Part shown: positions 17,659-27,490 of the stretch, piece by piece | How the letters are laid out: every line of letters starts with the position of its first letter | How positions within the stretch are numbered: the stretch's first letter is position 1 | NCBI RefSeq assembly: GCF_050613185.1 | Contig: NZ_CP192511.1 | Coordinates: 558,001 to 622,000 of the forward strand | Direction of reading: 5' to 3' | Source: Chelonobacter sp050613185 | GTDB lineage: Bacteria > Pseudomonadota > Gammaproteobacteria > Enterobacterales > Pasteurellaceae | Length of the DNA stretch: 64,000 nt | Notes under the pieces: model-generated | What the model saw: only the letters and a program-made list of their open reading frames with translations | What the model was told of the DNA's origin: nothing | The model's database searches: none | Translations under genes and position numbers: made by a program

Positions 17659-18414
17659 ATGTGGAAATGGTTACACCCTTACGCGAAAGCGGAAACCCAA
17701 TATCACCTCTTGGGCAAATTTCAGCCTTATTTCGGCGTGCTTGCGCTGCTGTTGCTGGCGCTCGGTTGGATTTGGGGACTGGGCTTCGCCCCTGCCGATT
17801 ACCAACAAGGCAATGCCTTTCGCATGATCTATCCGCATGTGCCGGCGGCGATTTGGTCGATGGGGATTTACGCCTCGCTCGCCATTGCCGGCGCCATCGG
17901 TTTGGTGTGGCAAATCCGCCATGCTTATCTCGGCATGATCGCGATGGCGCCCGTCGGCGCCACTTTCACCTTTTTAGCGTTGGTGACCGGCGCAATTTGG
18001 GGCAAACCGACTTGGGGCACATGGTGGGTGTGGGACGCGCGCCTGACCGCCGAACTGATTTTATTATTCTTATATTTAGGCATTTTAGCGCTCTATTCCG
18101 CGTTTCAGGATCGCCGTAACGGCGCCAAAGCGGCGGCAATCTTGGCGGTGGTCGGCGTGATCAATCTGCCGATTATCCACTTCTCGGTCGAATGGTGGAA
18201 CACCCTGCACCAAGGCGCAACCATCACCAAATTTGAAAAACCGTCGATGGCGGTTGAAATGTTGATCCCGTTGATTTTATCGATCTTCGGCTTCCTGTTT
18301 TTATCCGTTTGGCTGACGATAGTGCGTTATCGCAACTTATTGTTACAAGAAGAACAAAAACGCCCTTGGGTGCTGGCTTTGGCTGAACAGTTTGTAAAAG
18401 GAGAGAAAAAATGA
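17659..18414 (+). CDS. ccmC: Heme-handling protein CcmC
   Basis: A 251-residue inner-membrane protein with six helices. The periplasmic tryptophan-rich motif WGTWWVWDARLT (about residues 117-128) and flanking histidines (YPHVPAA; IIHFSVEWW) bind heme and load it onto CcmE. The next gene, ccmD, overlaps its end by 4 bases. Confidence 0.96.
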   Translation: MWKWLHPYAKAETQYHLLGKFQPYFGVLALLLLALGWIWGLGFAPADYQQGNAFRMIYPHVPAAIWSMGIYASLAIAGAIGLVWQIRHAYLGMIAMAPVGATFTFLALVTGAIWGKPTWGTWWVWDARLTAELILLFLYLGILALYSAFQDRRNGAKAAAILAVVGVINLPIIHFSVEWWNTLHQGATITKFEKPSMAVEMLIPLILSIFGFLFLSVWLTIVRYRNLLLQEEQKRPWVLALAEQFVKGEKK

Positions 18415-18638
18415 CCCCATTTTTCCAAACTTGGTCTGATTTTTTTAATATGGGCGGGCACGGTTTCTATGTTTGGTTGTGCTACGGTATCACCGTAGCG
18501 GCACTGTTAATCTTAATCATTAGCGGTTTTGCCGAGAAAAAACAGATTTTGACTTGGGTTGCCAAAGAACAACAACGCCAAGCCCGCCAACAGCGATTGG
18601 CGCAAGAAGCAAATAATCGCAAAGGAGAACAAGCATGA
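18411..18638 (+). CDS. ccmD: Heme exporter accessory protein CcmD
   Basis: A 75-residue protein with one transmembrane helix (about residues 19-39), a preceding GGHGFYVWL motif and a highly charged cytoplasmic tail rich in Gln and Arg. CcmD helps CcmABC release holo-CcmE. It overlaps both neighbours by 4 bases (ATGA). Confidence 0.92.
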   Translation: MTPFFQTWSDFFNMGGHGFYVWLCYGITVAALLILIISGFAEKKQILTWVAKEQQRQARQQRLAQEANNRKGEQA

Positions 18639-19189
18639 ACCCGAGACGCAAATCCCGTTTAAGCCTGTTATTGTTAGTATTATTGGGTATCTCCGTTGCC
18701 GTCGGCTTGATGTTGTACGCCTTGCGGCAAAATATCGATCTGTTCTACACCCCGACCGAAGTGATTTACGGCAAAGACAATAAAAGTGACACCCGCCCGC
18801 AGCCTGGACAACGCTTGCGTATCGGCGGTATGGTGGTGGAAGGCACTGTGGTGCGTGATCCCAACAGCCTCAAAGTGCGGTTTGACCTGAATGACATCGG
18901 GCCGTCGGTGACGGTGGAATACGAAGGCATTCTGCCGGATTTGTTCCGTGAAGGGCAAGGTATCGTGGCGCAAGGGGTGTTGATTGATGAAAAAACCTTA
19001 AAAGCACATGAGGTGCTTGCCAAACACGATGAAAATTATGTGCCGCCGGAGTTGGAACAGCAAATGCAGAAAGTACATCAACCGATGGGCGTATCCGACG
19101 GCGATCTGAAAGGTGTGTCGGAGCGCGATCAGCAAAGTCTGGATAAATTCCAACAAAATTTACAGCAAACAATCGAGGCAAACAAATGA
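18635..19189 (+). CDS. ccmE: Periplasmic heme chaperone CcmE
   Basis: A 184-residue protein with an N-terminal membrane anchor (about residues 8-28) and a beta-barrel OB-fold. The heme-attaching histidine is in VLAKHDENYVPPEL (about residue 130), followed by the usual tyrosine. It carries heme from CcmC to CcmF. The C-terminal tail is Gln-rich. ATGA overlaps with ccmD and ccmF indicate coupled translation. Confidence 0.95.
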   Translation: MNPRRKSRLSLLLLVLLGISVAVGLMLYALRQNIDLFYTPTEVIYGKDNKSDTRPQPGQRLRIGGMVVEGTVVRDPNSLKVRFDLNDIGPSVTVEYEGILPDLFREGQGIVAQGVLIDEKTLKAHEVLAKHDENYVPPELEQQMQKVHQPMGVSDGDLKGVSERDQQSLDKFQQNLQQTIEANK

Positions 19190-21165
19190 TTGCCGAACTG
19201 GGAAATTACGCTTTGGCTTTGGGCTTGGCGATTGCCGTACTTCTAACCCTGCTGCCCGCTTATGGTTGCGCAACAAATAATAGCACGCTGATGGCATTGG
19301 CAAAACCGATGACCTTCAGTCTGTTCCTGTGCCTGACCTTTTCTTTTATCGCCCTGTCTTATCTGTTCGCGGTCAATGATTTCAGCGTGCAGTATATCGT
19401 CAATAACTCGAATACCAACTTGCCGCTGCATTACCGCTTATCGGCGGTGTGGGGCTCGCACGAAGGCTCGCTGTTACTGTGGATCTGGCTACTGTCGCTG
19501 TGGGGCGCAGCGGTTGCGGTGTTCAGCAAGAGTTTGCCGCAGGAGGCGATTGCGCGCGTGTTGGCGGTGATGGGCTTGATCAGTATCGGCTTTTTGGTGT
19601 TTATCATCTTCACCTCCAATCCGTTCGACCGTACTTTCCCGGATTTTCCGGTGGACGGACGCGAACTCAATCCCCTGTTGCAAGATGTCGGTTTGATTTT
19701 CCACCCACCGTTGCTGTATATGGGCTATGTCGGCTTTTCGGTCGCCTTTGCCTTTGCGATTGCGGCATTGTTGGGCGGCAATTTAGACACCGCTTGGGCG
19801 CGCTGGTCGCGTCCTTGGACGTTGGCGGCGTGGCTGTTTTTAACCCTTGGTATCGTGCTGGGTTCGTGGTGGGCGTATTACGAACTGGGCTGGGGCGGCT
19901 GGTGGTTCTGGGATCCGGTCGAAAACGCCTCGCTCATGCCGTGGATTGCCGGCACGGCATTAATCCACTCCCTCGCCGTCACCGAAAAACGCGGCAGCTT
20001 TAAGGCATGGACGGTGTTATTGGCGATCTTGGCATTTTCACTCTGCTTGTTAGGCACATTCTTAGTCCGCTCGGGGATTTTGGTCTCGGTGCACGCTTTT
20101 GCTTCCGATCCGACCCGCGGCTTATATATTTTGGCGTATTTAGTGGTGGTGATCGGCGGCTCATTGGCGTTGTATGCGGTCAAAGGCAGCCAAATTCGCT
20201 CGACCACGCACTACGAACGTTATTCGCGTGAAAATTTATTGTTGTTAAACAATGTATTGCTGATGACCGCACTTTCGATTGTGTTTATCGGCACATTGTT
20301 GCCGTTGGTACATAAACAGATCGGTTTAGGCTCGATCTCGGTCGGTGCGCCGTTCTTCGATCAAATGTTCTTAATCTTGATGATTCCATTCTCGTTTATT
20401 TTGGGTATCGGACCGCTGGTCAAATGGCGGCGCGATCAATTTAGCGTAATCCGTAAACCGGTGATCATCAGCGTCGTCTTGATGATCGTAGCAGGTTTTG
20501 CGCTACCGCACTTTTTGTTTGATCGCATTGCCACCACGGCGGTTTTAGGCACGATGATGGCAGTGTTGATTTTTGTTTTAAGCCTATACGAAATGCAGCA
20601 ACGCGCCACCCATCGCCATACGTTTTTCAAAGGCATTAGCAAACTGTCGCGCTCCCACTGGGGCATGATCGCCGCCCATGTCGGCGTGGCGATGACGGTA
20701 TTTGGCATTGCCTTCAGCCAAAATTACAGTGTGGAACGCGACGTGCGCATGAACACCGGCGATAGCGCGCAAATTGCCGATTACCGTTTTGTGTTTCAAG
20801 GGGTGGTCAAAGATGACGGCGCAAACTACGAGGGCGCAAAAGGGGTGATCGAAGTCTATCATCGCGATAAACTGGAAACCATTTTACACGCCGAAAAACG
20901 CTTCTACACCGTCAGCCGCATGAGTATGACCGAAGCGGCTATCGACTGGGGCTTCAGCCGTGACATTTACGTCGCCCTCGGTGAACGCCTGGAAGATGAT
21001 TCATGGGCGGTACGTTTATACTACAAACCGTTTATCCGTTGGATTTGGATTGGCGGCGTGTTTATGGCGTTGGGCGGCTTGTTGTCGATGTTTGACCGCC
21101 GTTACCGCTTAAGCCGAATCACCCAAGGCAATCGTAAACTATCGGGAGTAACGCATGAAGAATAA
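19186..21165 (+). CDS. ccmF: Cytochrome c heme lyase subunit CcmF
   Basis: A 659-residue membrane protein with about 15 helices. The tryptophan-rich heme motif GWGGWWFWDPVENASLMPW (about residues 232-250) is intact, and the N-terminal WGSHEGSLLLW is typical. It transfers heme from CcmE to apocytochrome cysteines. It overlaps ccmE by 4 and ccmG by 11 bases. Confidence 0.96.
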   Translation: MIAELGNYALALGLAIAVLLTLLPAYGCATNNSTLMALAKPMTFSLFLCLTFSFIALSYLFAVNDFSVQYIVNNSNTNLPLHYRLSAVWGSHEGSLLLWIWLLSLWGAAVAVFSKSLPQEAIARVLAVMGLISIGFLVFIIFTSNPFDRTFPDFPVDGRELNPLLQDVGLIFHPPLLYMGYVGFSVAFAFAIAALLGGNLDTAWARWSRPWTLAAWLFLTLGIVLGSWWAYYELGWGGWWFWDPVENASLMPWIAGTALIHSLAVTEKRGSFKAWTVLLAILAFSLCLLGTFLVRSGILVSVHAFASDPTRGLYILAYLVVVIGGSLALYAVKGSQIRSTTHYERYSRENLLLLNNVLLMTALSIVFIGTLLPLVHKQIGLGSISVGAPFFDQMFLILMIPFSFILGIGPLVKWRRDQFSVIRKPVIISVVLMIVAGFALPHFLFDRIATTAVLGTMMAVLIFVLSLYEMQQRATHRHTFFKGISKLSRSHWGMIAAHVGVAMTVFGIAFSQNYSVERDVRMNTGDSAQIADYRFVFQGVVKDDGANYEGAKGVIEVYHRDKLETILHAEKRFYTVSRMSMTEAAIDWGFSRDIYVALGERLEDDSWAVRLYYKPFIRWIWIGGVFMALGGLLSMFDRRYRLSRITQGNRKLSGVTHEE

Positions 21166-21718
21166 AAAACTGTTTCTACCGCTCTTTGCCTTTTTAGCGT
21201 TGGTTATCGTGTTTGCTTGGCAATTGGCGCGCAATTCCGCCGGGGACGATCCGAAAGCCTTGGAATCCGCCCTTGTCGGCAAAGCCGTACCGCACTTTAG
21301 CTTGCCGTCGTTGCTTACCGAACAAGCGACGCAAGGCAACGGACTGTTTCAACAAGGCAAACCGCTGCTATTAAACGTGTGGGCGACTTGGTGTCCGACC
21401 TGTTACGCCGAACACCAATACCTCAACCAACTTGCCAAACGCGATATTACCATTATCGGTATCAACTATAAGGATAAGCAGGACAAAGCGGTGCAATGGC
21501 TGAAAAATCTGGGCAATCCTTACCAATATAATATTTTGGACGAAAAAGGTATGCTCGGTTTGGATTTGGGCGTGTACGGCGCGCCGGAAACCTTTCTGAT
21601 TGATTGCCAAGGGATTATTCGCTACCGCTATGCCGGCGATATGAATGAAACGGTGTGGCAGGATAGATTCAAAACTTTATTTGAACAATTACAAGGAGAT
21701 AGCGCGTGCAATATTTAA
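21155..21718 (+). CDS. ccmG: Thiol:disulfide interchange protein CcmG/DsbE
   Basis: A 187-residue membrane-anchored thioredoxin-fold protein, with an N-terminal helix at residues 5-23 and active site WATWCPTCYAEH. It reduces the CXXCH cysteines of apocytochrome c. A second family motif, YGAPETFLID with the cis-proline region, is present. It overlaps ccmH by 13 bases. Confidence 0.95.
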   Translation: MKNKKLFLPLFAFLALVIVFAWQLARNSAGDDPKALESALVGKAVPHFSLPSLLTEQATQGNGLFQQGKPLLLNVWATWCPTCYAEHQYLNQLAKRDITIIGINYKDKQDKAVQWLKNLGNPYQYNILDEKGMLGLDLGVYGAPETFLIDCQGIIRYRYAGDMNETVWQDRFKTLFEQLQGDSACNI

Positions 21719-22185
21719 AAATCCTTGCGTTGCTGCTGTTCAGCCTGCCGGCGTTTGCGGTGATTGAAAGCTATGAATTTGCCTCGCCGCAACAGGAGCA
21801 GACCTACCAGCAATTAATCCAACAACTGCGCTGCCCGCAATGTCAAAACAACAATATTGCCGACTCAAATGCCACCATTGCCAATGATATGCGCGCCAAA
21901 GTGCATGAATTGTTACAGCAAGGGCAAAACAAAGACGAAATCGTCGATTATATGGTGCAGCGTTACGGCAATTTTGTCACTTACGATCCACCGCTCACCG
22001 CCTCCACCTTGTTGCTGTGGCTGATTCCGGCAGGGTTATTATTACTCGGCGTGATTGTGCTGTTCCGGCGTAAACCGCACTTGACTGCGGAAAAGCCGGC
22101 CACAAGTGCGGTCAATGCCGATCAGCAACGCCTTGATCAACAAAGACTAGAGGCGATTTTGAACAGCGATAAGGAGAAAAAATAG
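21706..22185 (+). CDS. ccmH: Cytochrome c maturation protein CcmH
   Basis: A 159-residue protein with a signal peptide, the thiol motif LRCPQCQNNNIADSNA and one C-terminal transmembrane helix. It starts with GTG at 21706 behind AAGGAG, inside the end of ccmG. This is the short CcmH form; the C-terminal part of E. coli CcmH is the separate ccmI here. It keeps apocytochrome c reduced for heme attachment. Confidence 0.94.
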   Translation: MQYLKILALLLFSLPAFAVIESYEFASPQQEQTYQQLIQQLRCPQCQNNNIADSNATIANDMRAKVHELLQQGQNKDEIVDYMVQRYGNFVTYDPPLTASTLLLWLIPAGLLLLGVIVLFRRKPHLTAEKPATSAVNADQQRLDQQRLEAILNSDKEKK

Positions 22186-23078
22186 TGCTGTGGTTAAGTT
22201 TTTTACTGCTGACCCTCGTGGTGGCGGCAGTGGCATTTTTCCCGTTATTGCGTCGTAGTCAAAATACACAAAGTGCGGTGCAACAGCAGGATCTGAACAA
22301 AGCGTTCTACTATGATCGCCTGCAAGAGTTGCAACAGGACAACGAACAAGGTTTGTTGGACGATCCGCAACAGAGCGAAAATGAATTACAACAACGGTTG
22401 CTAAACGATATTCCGCAGCAGCAAAGTGCGGTCAGCGCAAATGCGTTGAAAAACGGGAAAATCTGGTTCAGCTCGGCAACGCTGGCATTAGCGGCAATGG
22501 CACTGCTCGCCTATTTCAGCGTTGGTTCGTGGCACTCGGAAGCGATGTTAGAACAAGCCCACGCCGAATTACCGCACTTGCAACAACGCTTGGCGGAGGA
22601 ACGCGAGCAACCGCTCACCACCGATGAATTGCACCGCTTTATTATCGCCTTGCGTGCCGATTTGCAAAAAAATCCGAACAGCGATGAAAATTGGTGGCTA
22701 CTGGGGCAAATTGCGATGGCGGCCGGCAACGGGCAACTGGCATTGGACAGCTATCAACGCGCCACCGCACTGAAGCCGGATAACAACGAATACAAACTCA
22801 GTTACGCGCGCGTACTGATGTTCTCGCAAGATGAAAACGACAAATTGCGCGGCGAGAGGCTACTGCGCGAAGTGATCAAACAAGATCACAATAATATCCA
22901 AGCCCTCAGCCTGTTGGCATTCAGCGCCTTTGAAAAAGAGGATTACAAAATGGCGTTGATGTCGTGGGAAATGATGTTACGCCAATTGCCGCCGGACGAT
23001 GAGCGCGTGCCGTTGATTCAACGCAGTATGACCCACGCGATTGAAGAGCTGAAAATACAACAACCCGCCGCGGAATAA
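22185..23078 (+). CDS. ccmI: Cytochrome c maturation TPR protein CcmI
   Basis: A 297-residue protein with two membrane helices (about residues 2-20 and 95-112). Between them is a cytoplasmic loop containing FYYDRLQEL, and after them TPR repeats (GQIAMAAGNGQLALDSYQRA, ALSLLAFSAFEKEDYKMAL). It binds the C-terminus of apocytochrome c. GTG at 22185 shares its first base with the ccmH stop. It is the last ccm gene and is followed by a bidirectional terminator. Confidence 0.9.
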   Translation: MLWLSFLLLTLVVAAVAFFPLLRRSQNTQSAVQQQDLNKAFYYDRLQELQQDNEQGLLDDPQQSENELQQRLLNDIPQQQSAVSANALKNGKIWFSSATLALAAMALLAYFSVGSWHSEAMLEQAHAELPHLQQRLAEEREQPLTTDELHRFIIALRADLQKNPNSDENWWLLGQIAMAAGNGQLALDSYQRATALKPDNNEYKLSYARVLMFSQDENDKLRGERLLREVIKQDHNNIQALSLLAFSAFEKEDYKMALMSWEMMLRQLPPDDERVPLIQRSMTHAIEELKIQQPAAE

Positions 23079-23084
23079 CCTATT

Positions 23085-23723
23085 TTATAGCCGAATAATG
23101 TGATTATTCGGCTTTGCTATTTTTAGCCGCAAATCATCTTTATCCGTAAACGGATCATATTCCGGATCGGCATTCCAAATATATTCAATATCCGTTGCAA
23201 TTTTCTGCGCAATGGCTTCGCCGAAACGATCGCGCACAAATCCTAACGTCATATCCATTCCGGCAGATACCCCTGAAGAGGTGTAGAACTTGCCACTAAC
23301 CACCCAACGTGCGCTATCTCGCCAAAGCACTTGCCGGTTGAGTGACTTCACCCAAGCCAATGCTTTCTTATTTGACGTTGCCGCATGCTGATCTAAAAGT
23401 GCGGTACACGCCAATAAAGCAGCACCGGTGCACACACTCAGACAATATTCCGACTGTTCGACGAGCTGGGCTAATGTCGCCAAAAATGAGGCGTCTGTTA
23501 CCAATAAACGGGTGCCTTGCCCGCCGGGAATTAAAAGAATACCACGGGGTTCGAAACCCGTAATATTTTCCGTCACGATCTGATATCCTTGTCGGCTTTG
23601 AACCAGTCCGCCACTCAATGAGAAATATTTCAATTGCGCATTCGGAATGCGTGCCAAGATTTCCACTGGTCCGAATACATCCAAGGTTTCAAAATCATCA
23701 AATAGTAAAATATTTATCTTCAT
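23085..23723 (-). CDS. DJ-1/PfpI family protein (isonitrile hydratase-like)
   Basis: A 212-residue class I glutamine-amidotransferase-like fold protein. The nucleophile elbow LSVCTGAALLA (Cys near residue 99), the ILLIPGGQG loop and FYTSSGVSAGMDM match the PfpI/ThiJ branch that includes isonitrile hydratase and the sensor domain of AraC-type regulators. No DNA-binding domain is attached. ATG at 23723 is preferred to GTG 9 bases upstream. The substrate is unknown. It stands alone, converging with ccm. Confidence 0.8.
   Translation of the reverse strand: MKINILLFDDFETLDVFGPVEILARIPNAQLKYFSLSGGLVQSRQGYQIVTENITGFEPRGILLIPGGQGTRLLVTDASFLATLAQLVEQSEYCLSVCTGAALLACTALLDQHAATSNKKALAWVKSLNRQVLWRDSARWVVSGKFYTSSGVSAGMDMTLGFVRDRFGEAIAQKIATDIEYIWNADPEYDPFTDKDDLRLKIAKPNNHIIRL
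23089..23113. terminator. Bidirectional terminator between ccmI and the DJ-1/PfpI gene
   Basis: AGCCGAATAA and TTATTCGGCT form a perfect 10-bp stem with a 5-base loop (TGTGA), followed by a T-rich tract ending in TTTTT. A/T-rich flanks on both sides allow action in both directions. On the minus strand it overlaps the last codons of the DJ-1/PfpI gene. Confidence 0.85.
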
Positions 23724-23800
23724 TTTTCTCACAAGCTCAGTAACGCGCTATAATATTTCCCACTATAAACTGCCTGTCCCTCATACAAAAGAGAATTATT

Positions 23801-24388
23801 ATGCAAAAATTATTAAAAATCGGTTTGGTTTCGGTCTCGGATCGCGCCTCACAGGGCGTTTATCAGGATCAAGGCATTCCCGAATTACAAACCTGGCTGG
23901 AAAATGCGTTATGCGATCCGTTTGAAGTTGAAACCCGTTTGATTCCCGATGAACAAGCGATCATAGAGCAAACATTGATTGAATTGGTCGATCAGCAACA
24001 TTGCCATTTGGTTTTAACCACCGGCGGCACAGGCCCCGCAAAACGTGATGTGACGCCCGACGCAACCCTTGCCGTTGCCGATCGCGAAATGCCGGGTTTC
24101 GGCGAGCAAATGCGCCAAGTCAGCCTGCATTTTGTACCGACCGCGATTCTCTCGCGCCAAGTGGGCGTGATTCGCAAGCAATCGTTAATTTTAAACCTGC
24201 CGGGGCAGCCGAAAGCAATTAAAGAAACACTGGAAGGGGTGAAAGATCAACACGGCAATGTGCTGGTTAAAGGGATTTTTAGCGCAGTGCCGTATTGCTT
24301 ACAGTTGATCGACGGAATTTATATTGATACAGTGCCGGATGTGATTACAAGTTTCCGCCCGAAATCCGCACGTCGTGAAAAGAACTAA
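23801..24388 (+). CDS. mog: Molybdopterin adenylyltransferase
   Basis: A 195-residue MoaB/Mog-family protein. LTTGGTGPAKRDVTPDAT is the MPT-binding motif; LNLPGQPKAIKETL and the C-terminal AVPYCLQLIDGIYI match Mog rather than MoaB. It adenylates molybdopterin before molybdate insertion. It is followed 9 bases later by glnB, so they are probably co-transcribed. Confidence 0.92.
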   Translation: MQKLLKIGLVSVSDRASQGVYQDQGIPELQTWLENALCDPFEVETRLIPDEQAIIEQTLIELVDQQHCHLVLTTGGTGPAKRDVTPDATLAVADREMPGFGEQMRQVSLHFVPTAILSRQVGVIRKQSLILNLPGQPKAIKETLEGVKDQHGNVLVKGIFSAVPYCLQLIDGIYIDTVPDVITSFRPKSARREKN

Positions 24389-24397
24389 GGAAATCTG

Positions 24398-24736
24398 ATG
24401 AAAAAAATTGAAGCGATTATTAAGCCGTTCAAACTCGATGACGTGCGCGAAGCCCTGTCCGATGTTGGTATCACCGGCATGACGGTCTCTGAAGTCAAAG
24501 GTTTCGGACGACAAAAAGGGCACACCGAAATGTATCGCGGTGCCGAGTATATGGTTGATTTTTTACCCAAAGTGAAATTGGAAATCGTCATCGCCGACGA
24601 GCAAGCCGAGGCTTGCGTGCATGCCATTATCGACACCGCCCAGACCGGCAAAATCGGTGACGGTAAAATCTTTGTTTATGATGTCGAGCGCGTAATTCGT
24701 ATTCGTACCGCCGAAGAAAACGAAGAGGCAATTTAG
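24398..24736 (+). CDS. glnB: Nitrogen regulatory protein P-II
   Basis: A 112-residue trimeric signalling protein. The T-loop has the uridylylation tyrosine in YRGAEYMVDF (Tyr51), and the C-terminal GKIGDGKIFVYDVERVIRIR is the P-II signature. It senses 2-oxoglutarate and ATP/ADP and controls glutamine synthetase modification. No amtB neighbours it, so GlnB fits better than GlnK. Confidence 0.95.
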   Translation: MKKIEAIIKPFKLDDVREALSDVGITGMTVSEVKGFGRQKGHTEMYRGAEYMVDFLPKVKLEIVIADEQAEACVHAIIDTAQTGKIGDGKIFVYDVERVIRIRTAEENEEAI

Positions 24737-24742
24737 GGCAAT

Positions 24743-25201
24743 ATGCTTTTCTATCTTGTCGCTTTCATTGCCGGAGTTGCGCTTGCCAGCCAAGCCGCAA
24801 TCAACAGCCAACTCAGCAAAGCCGTCGGCGGGCAACCTGTTGCCGCCGCGCTCATTTCTTTTTTCACCGGCACCTTGGTTTTGTTGGCAATCACCCTCAC
24901 TAAAGCCAATCTGGCAGAAATTTGGATTAACCTGCCACAGCAACCATGGTGGAAATGGACGGGTGGCGCTCTAGGCGCCCTGGTGGTATTTACCACCATT
25001 ATGCTTGCTCCGAAAGTCGGGGTGAGCAATATGCTGTTTTTTATCATTATCGGGCAATTAATTATGGCAATGTTAATCGATCACTACGGTTTAATCCAAA
25101 TGCCAATCCGCCCGGCGACAATCTGGAAGCTTATCGGCTTAATGATCGTGTTTATCGGCATGACGTTCTTCTTCTATGGTGAGAAATGGTTTAGCCGGTA
25201 G
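24743..25201 (+). CDS. DUF606/YdcZ family membrane protein
   Basis: A 152-residue inner-membrane protein with about five hydrophobic helices, related to half-length DMT-superfamily proteins (DUF606). Characteristic parts are GVALASQAAINSQLSKAVG and the charged ending YGEKWFSR. It begins 6 bases after glnB. Its stop codon directly abuts the truncated malM frame, so the deletion that removed the malM start may have ended here. Substrate unknown. Confidence 0.8.
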   Translation: MLFYLVAFIAGVALASQAAINSQLSKAVGGQPVAAALISFFTGTLVLLAITLTKANLAEIWINLPQQPWWKWTGGALGALVVFTTIMLAPKVGVSNMLFFIIIGQLIMAMLIDHYGLIQMPIRPATIWKLIGLMIVFIGMTFFFYGEKWFSR

Positions 25202-25873
25202 TTTTGTTTTAAAGCTATTCGTATTAACACGATCACCGACTTCCCTAATCAAGAGTCAACCATTCTTTCTTCCGACAATAAAGCGCTGTTCGTCCCGACA
25301 GTTGCGGTGTTAGATGCCAATTACAATTTAGCCGCAACCTACCCTTCATCCGTGTTTAAATTGCAGCACGAGAGCGGTTTGCAAGCAAATCGCTTGAGTA
25401 CCGAACTCAACCTAACCCCGACGCCGAATCAGGATTATATTTATCTGCTGGTTTATACCGCAGCTGACGATTTGCAAGGCAGTACTTTGATTCCCCACCC
25501 GGCAAAACTTTACGCCAAAGCCAGAGGCAACCAGCCGCCGGCAATTGACGATTTACGGGCGCAACACAGCCGTAACGGTAAAATTCAAATCCGTGTCGAC
25601 GGCAAACAAAGTGCGCAATTTATCGGTATGCAAATGCCGTCTTTCAAAGATAAGTCTACAACGCCGCAAACTATCGGTAACACCGCCAAAGCTGCTGGCA
25701 CAACATTAACTAAGCCGGTAGAAAAAGAAACCGAGCGCTATTTCAATACGGCCATTCGCAATGCCTTAAAACAAAACGATATTGACAGAGCAATGAATCT
25801 GGTGAATGAAGCCGAAAAGCTGGGATTATCCTCTCCGCGCAAAACTTTTATTGATAATATTTCTAAGAAGTAA
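25202..25873 (+). pseudogene. malM: N-terminally deleted malM (maltose operon periplasmic protein)
   Basis: An open frame runs uninterrupted from the DUF606 stop to 25873 (TAA at 25871), about 223 codons. It matches E. coli MalM along its C-terminal two thirds: VAVLDANYNLAATYPSSVFK, DYIYLLVYTAADDLQGSTL, HPAKLYAKARGNQPPAIDDL, and the ending ETERYFNTAIRNALK..DRAMNLVNEAEKLGLSS. The signal peptide and first 90 or so residues are missing, and no ATG precedes the conserved part; only GTG at 25307 could start it, deep inside the domain. No mal genes are nearby. A periplasmic protein without a signal peptide cannot function normally, so I call it a remnant. Its reading frame is still intact, suggesting recent loss. 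Confidence 0.8.
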
Positions 25874-25897
25874 GACCTGCCTTTTTACTTTCCCTTT

Positions 25898-25922
25898 CCA
25901 CCTCAATTCGAGGTGGTTTTTT
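25898..25922 (+). terminator. Rho-independent terminator after the malM remnant
   Basis: CCACCTC-AATTC-GAGGTGG followed by TTTTTT. The 7-bp stem and T-run are well formed. Confidence 0.9.
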
Positions 25923-26104
25923 ATATCTGTAAAAAATATAAATAACGAACCTATCTTTCTTCAAAGAGCGCTTGACCGCACTTTCAGGCTGATTATTACC
26001 AAAATCCAGCCTGTTGCCATACTTTTCTCATTGAACTTCACTGCAAACCGCACGGGTATTTCTTCGTATTGCTTAGCTTTCTTGTCTTAGGATTTTTTTC
26101 GCCC

Positions 26105-26136
26105 AAAACAAAAACCCCTTGTATCGCTACAAGGGG
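26105..26136 (-). terminator. Terminator of the rrn operon
   Basis: On the minus strand, CCCCTTGTA-GCGA-TACAAGGGG is followed by TTTTTGTTTT. It lies about 20 bases beyond the 5S gene. Confidence 0.9.
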
Positions 26137-26156
26137 CTCTGCTTCTCTAATATAAT

Positions 26157-26273
26157 ATCCGGCGGTGTCCTACTCTCACATGGGGAGACCCCACACTACC
26201 ATCGGCGTTACGGCATTTCACTTCTGAGTTCGGCATGGAATCAGGTGGTGCTACCGCACTATCGCCGCCGGAA
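26157..26273 (-). rRNA. rrf: 5S ribosomal RNA
   Basis: The minus strand holds the conserved 5S core ATGCCGAACTCAGAAGTGAA and the GATGGTAGTGTGGGG arm. Ends are set from pairing of the terminal helix (CCGGCGG with CCGCCGG) and may be off by one or two bases. Confidence 0.92.
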
Positions 26274-26819
26274 TAATTCGGCTTGATTGTTTTTGCTTCT
26301 TCTTACTTTGTTTTGTTCTCTATTTTTTATTCTTTCAGCGTTTCTTTCGCTGTTATTCCTATTCGGTCACAAGCTAATCTGATTCAAACTCCTCGAGCCC
26401 TACTCGAGCTTCTTACTTCGCTCTTTCGTCTCTTGTCTTTTCTTACAACTTTCTCTCGGCTTTTGGGTAAAACCCTTGAGCGTTGTATGGTTAAGCCTCT
26501 CGGGCAATTAGTACGGGTTAGCTCAATGTATCACTACACTTACACACCCCGCCTATCTACGTCTTCGTCTTAAACAACCCTTACAGTCTTATAGACTGGG
26601 AAAACTCATCTCAAGGCAAGTTTCGTGCTTAGATGCTTTCAGCACTTATCTCTCCCGCACATAGCTACCCCGCAATGCTTCTGGCGAAACAACGGGAACA
26701 CCAGCGGTGCGTCCACTCCGGTCCTCTCGTACTAGGAGCAGCCCCTTTCAATTTTCCAACGCCCACGGCAGATAGGGACCGAACTGTCTCACGACGTTCT
26801 AAACCCAGCTCGCGTACCA

Positions 26820-26853
<34 letters not shown>

Positions 26854-26854
26854 A

Positions 26855-26897
<43 letters not shown>

Positions 26898-26926
26898 ACC
26901 GCCGTCGATATGAACTCTTGGGCGGT

Positions 26927-26982
<56 letters not shown>

Positions 26983-27404
26983 AGAACCACCGGATCACTA
27001 TGACCTGCTTTCGCACCTGCTCGACATGTCCGTCTCGCAGTCAAGCTTGCTTATACCATTGTACTAACCTCACGATGTCCGACCGTGATTAGCAAACCTT
27101 CGTACTCCTCCGTTACGCTTTGGGAGGAGACCGCCCCAGTCAAACTACCCACCAGACACTGTCCACGACCGCGTGCCGCAGTCTGTGTTAGAACATCAAA
27201 CCTTAAAGGGTGGTATTTCAACAACGACTCCATATTAACTGGCGTTAATACTTCTCTGTCTCCCACCTATCCTACACATCAAAATTCAATGTTCAGTGTC
27301 AAGCTATAGTAAAGGTTCACGGGGTCTTTCCGTCTAGCCGCGGGTACACCGCATCTTCACGGCGATTTCAATTTCACTGAGTCTCGGGTGGAGACAGCCT
27401 GGCC

Positions 27405-27490
<86 letters not shown>

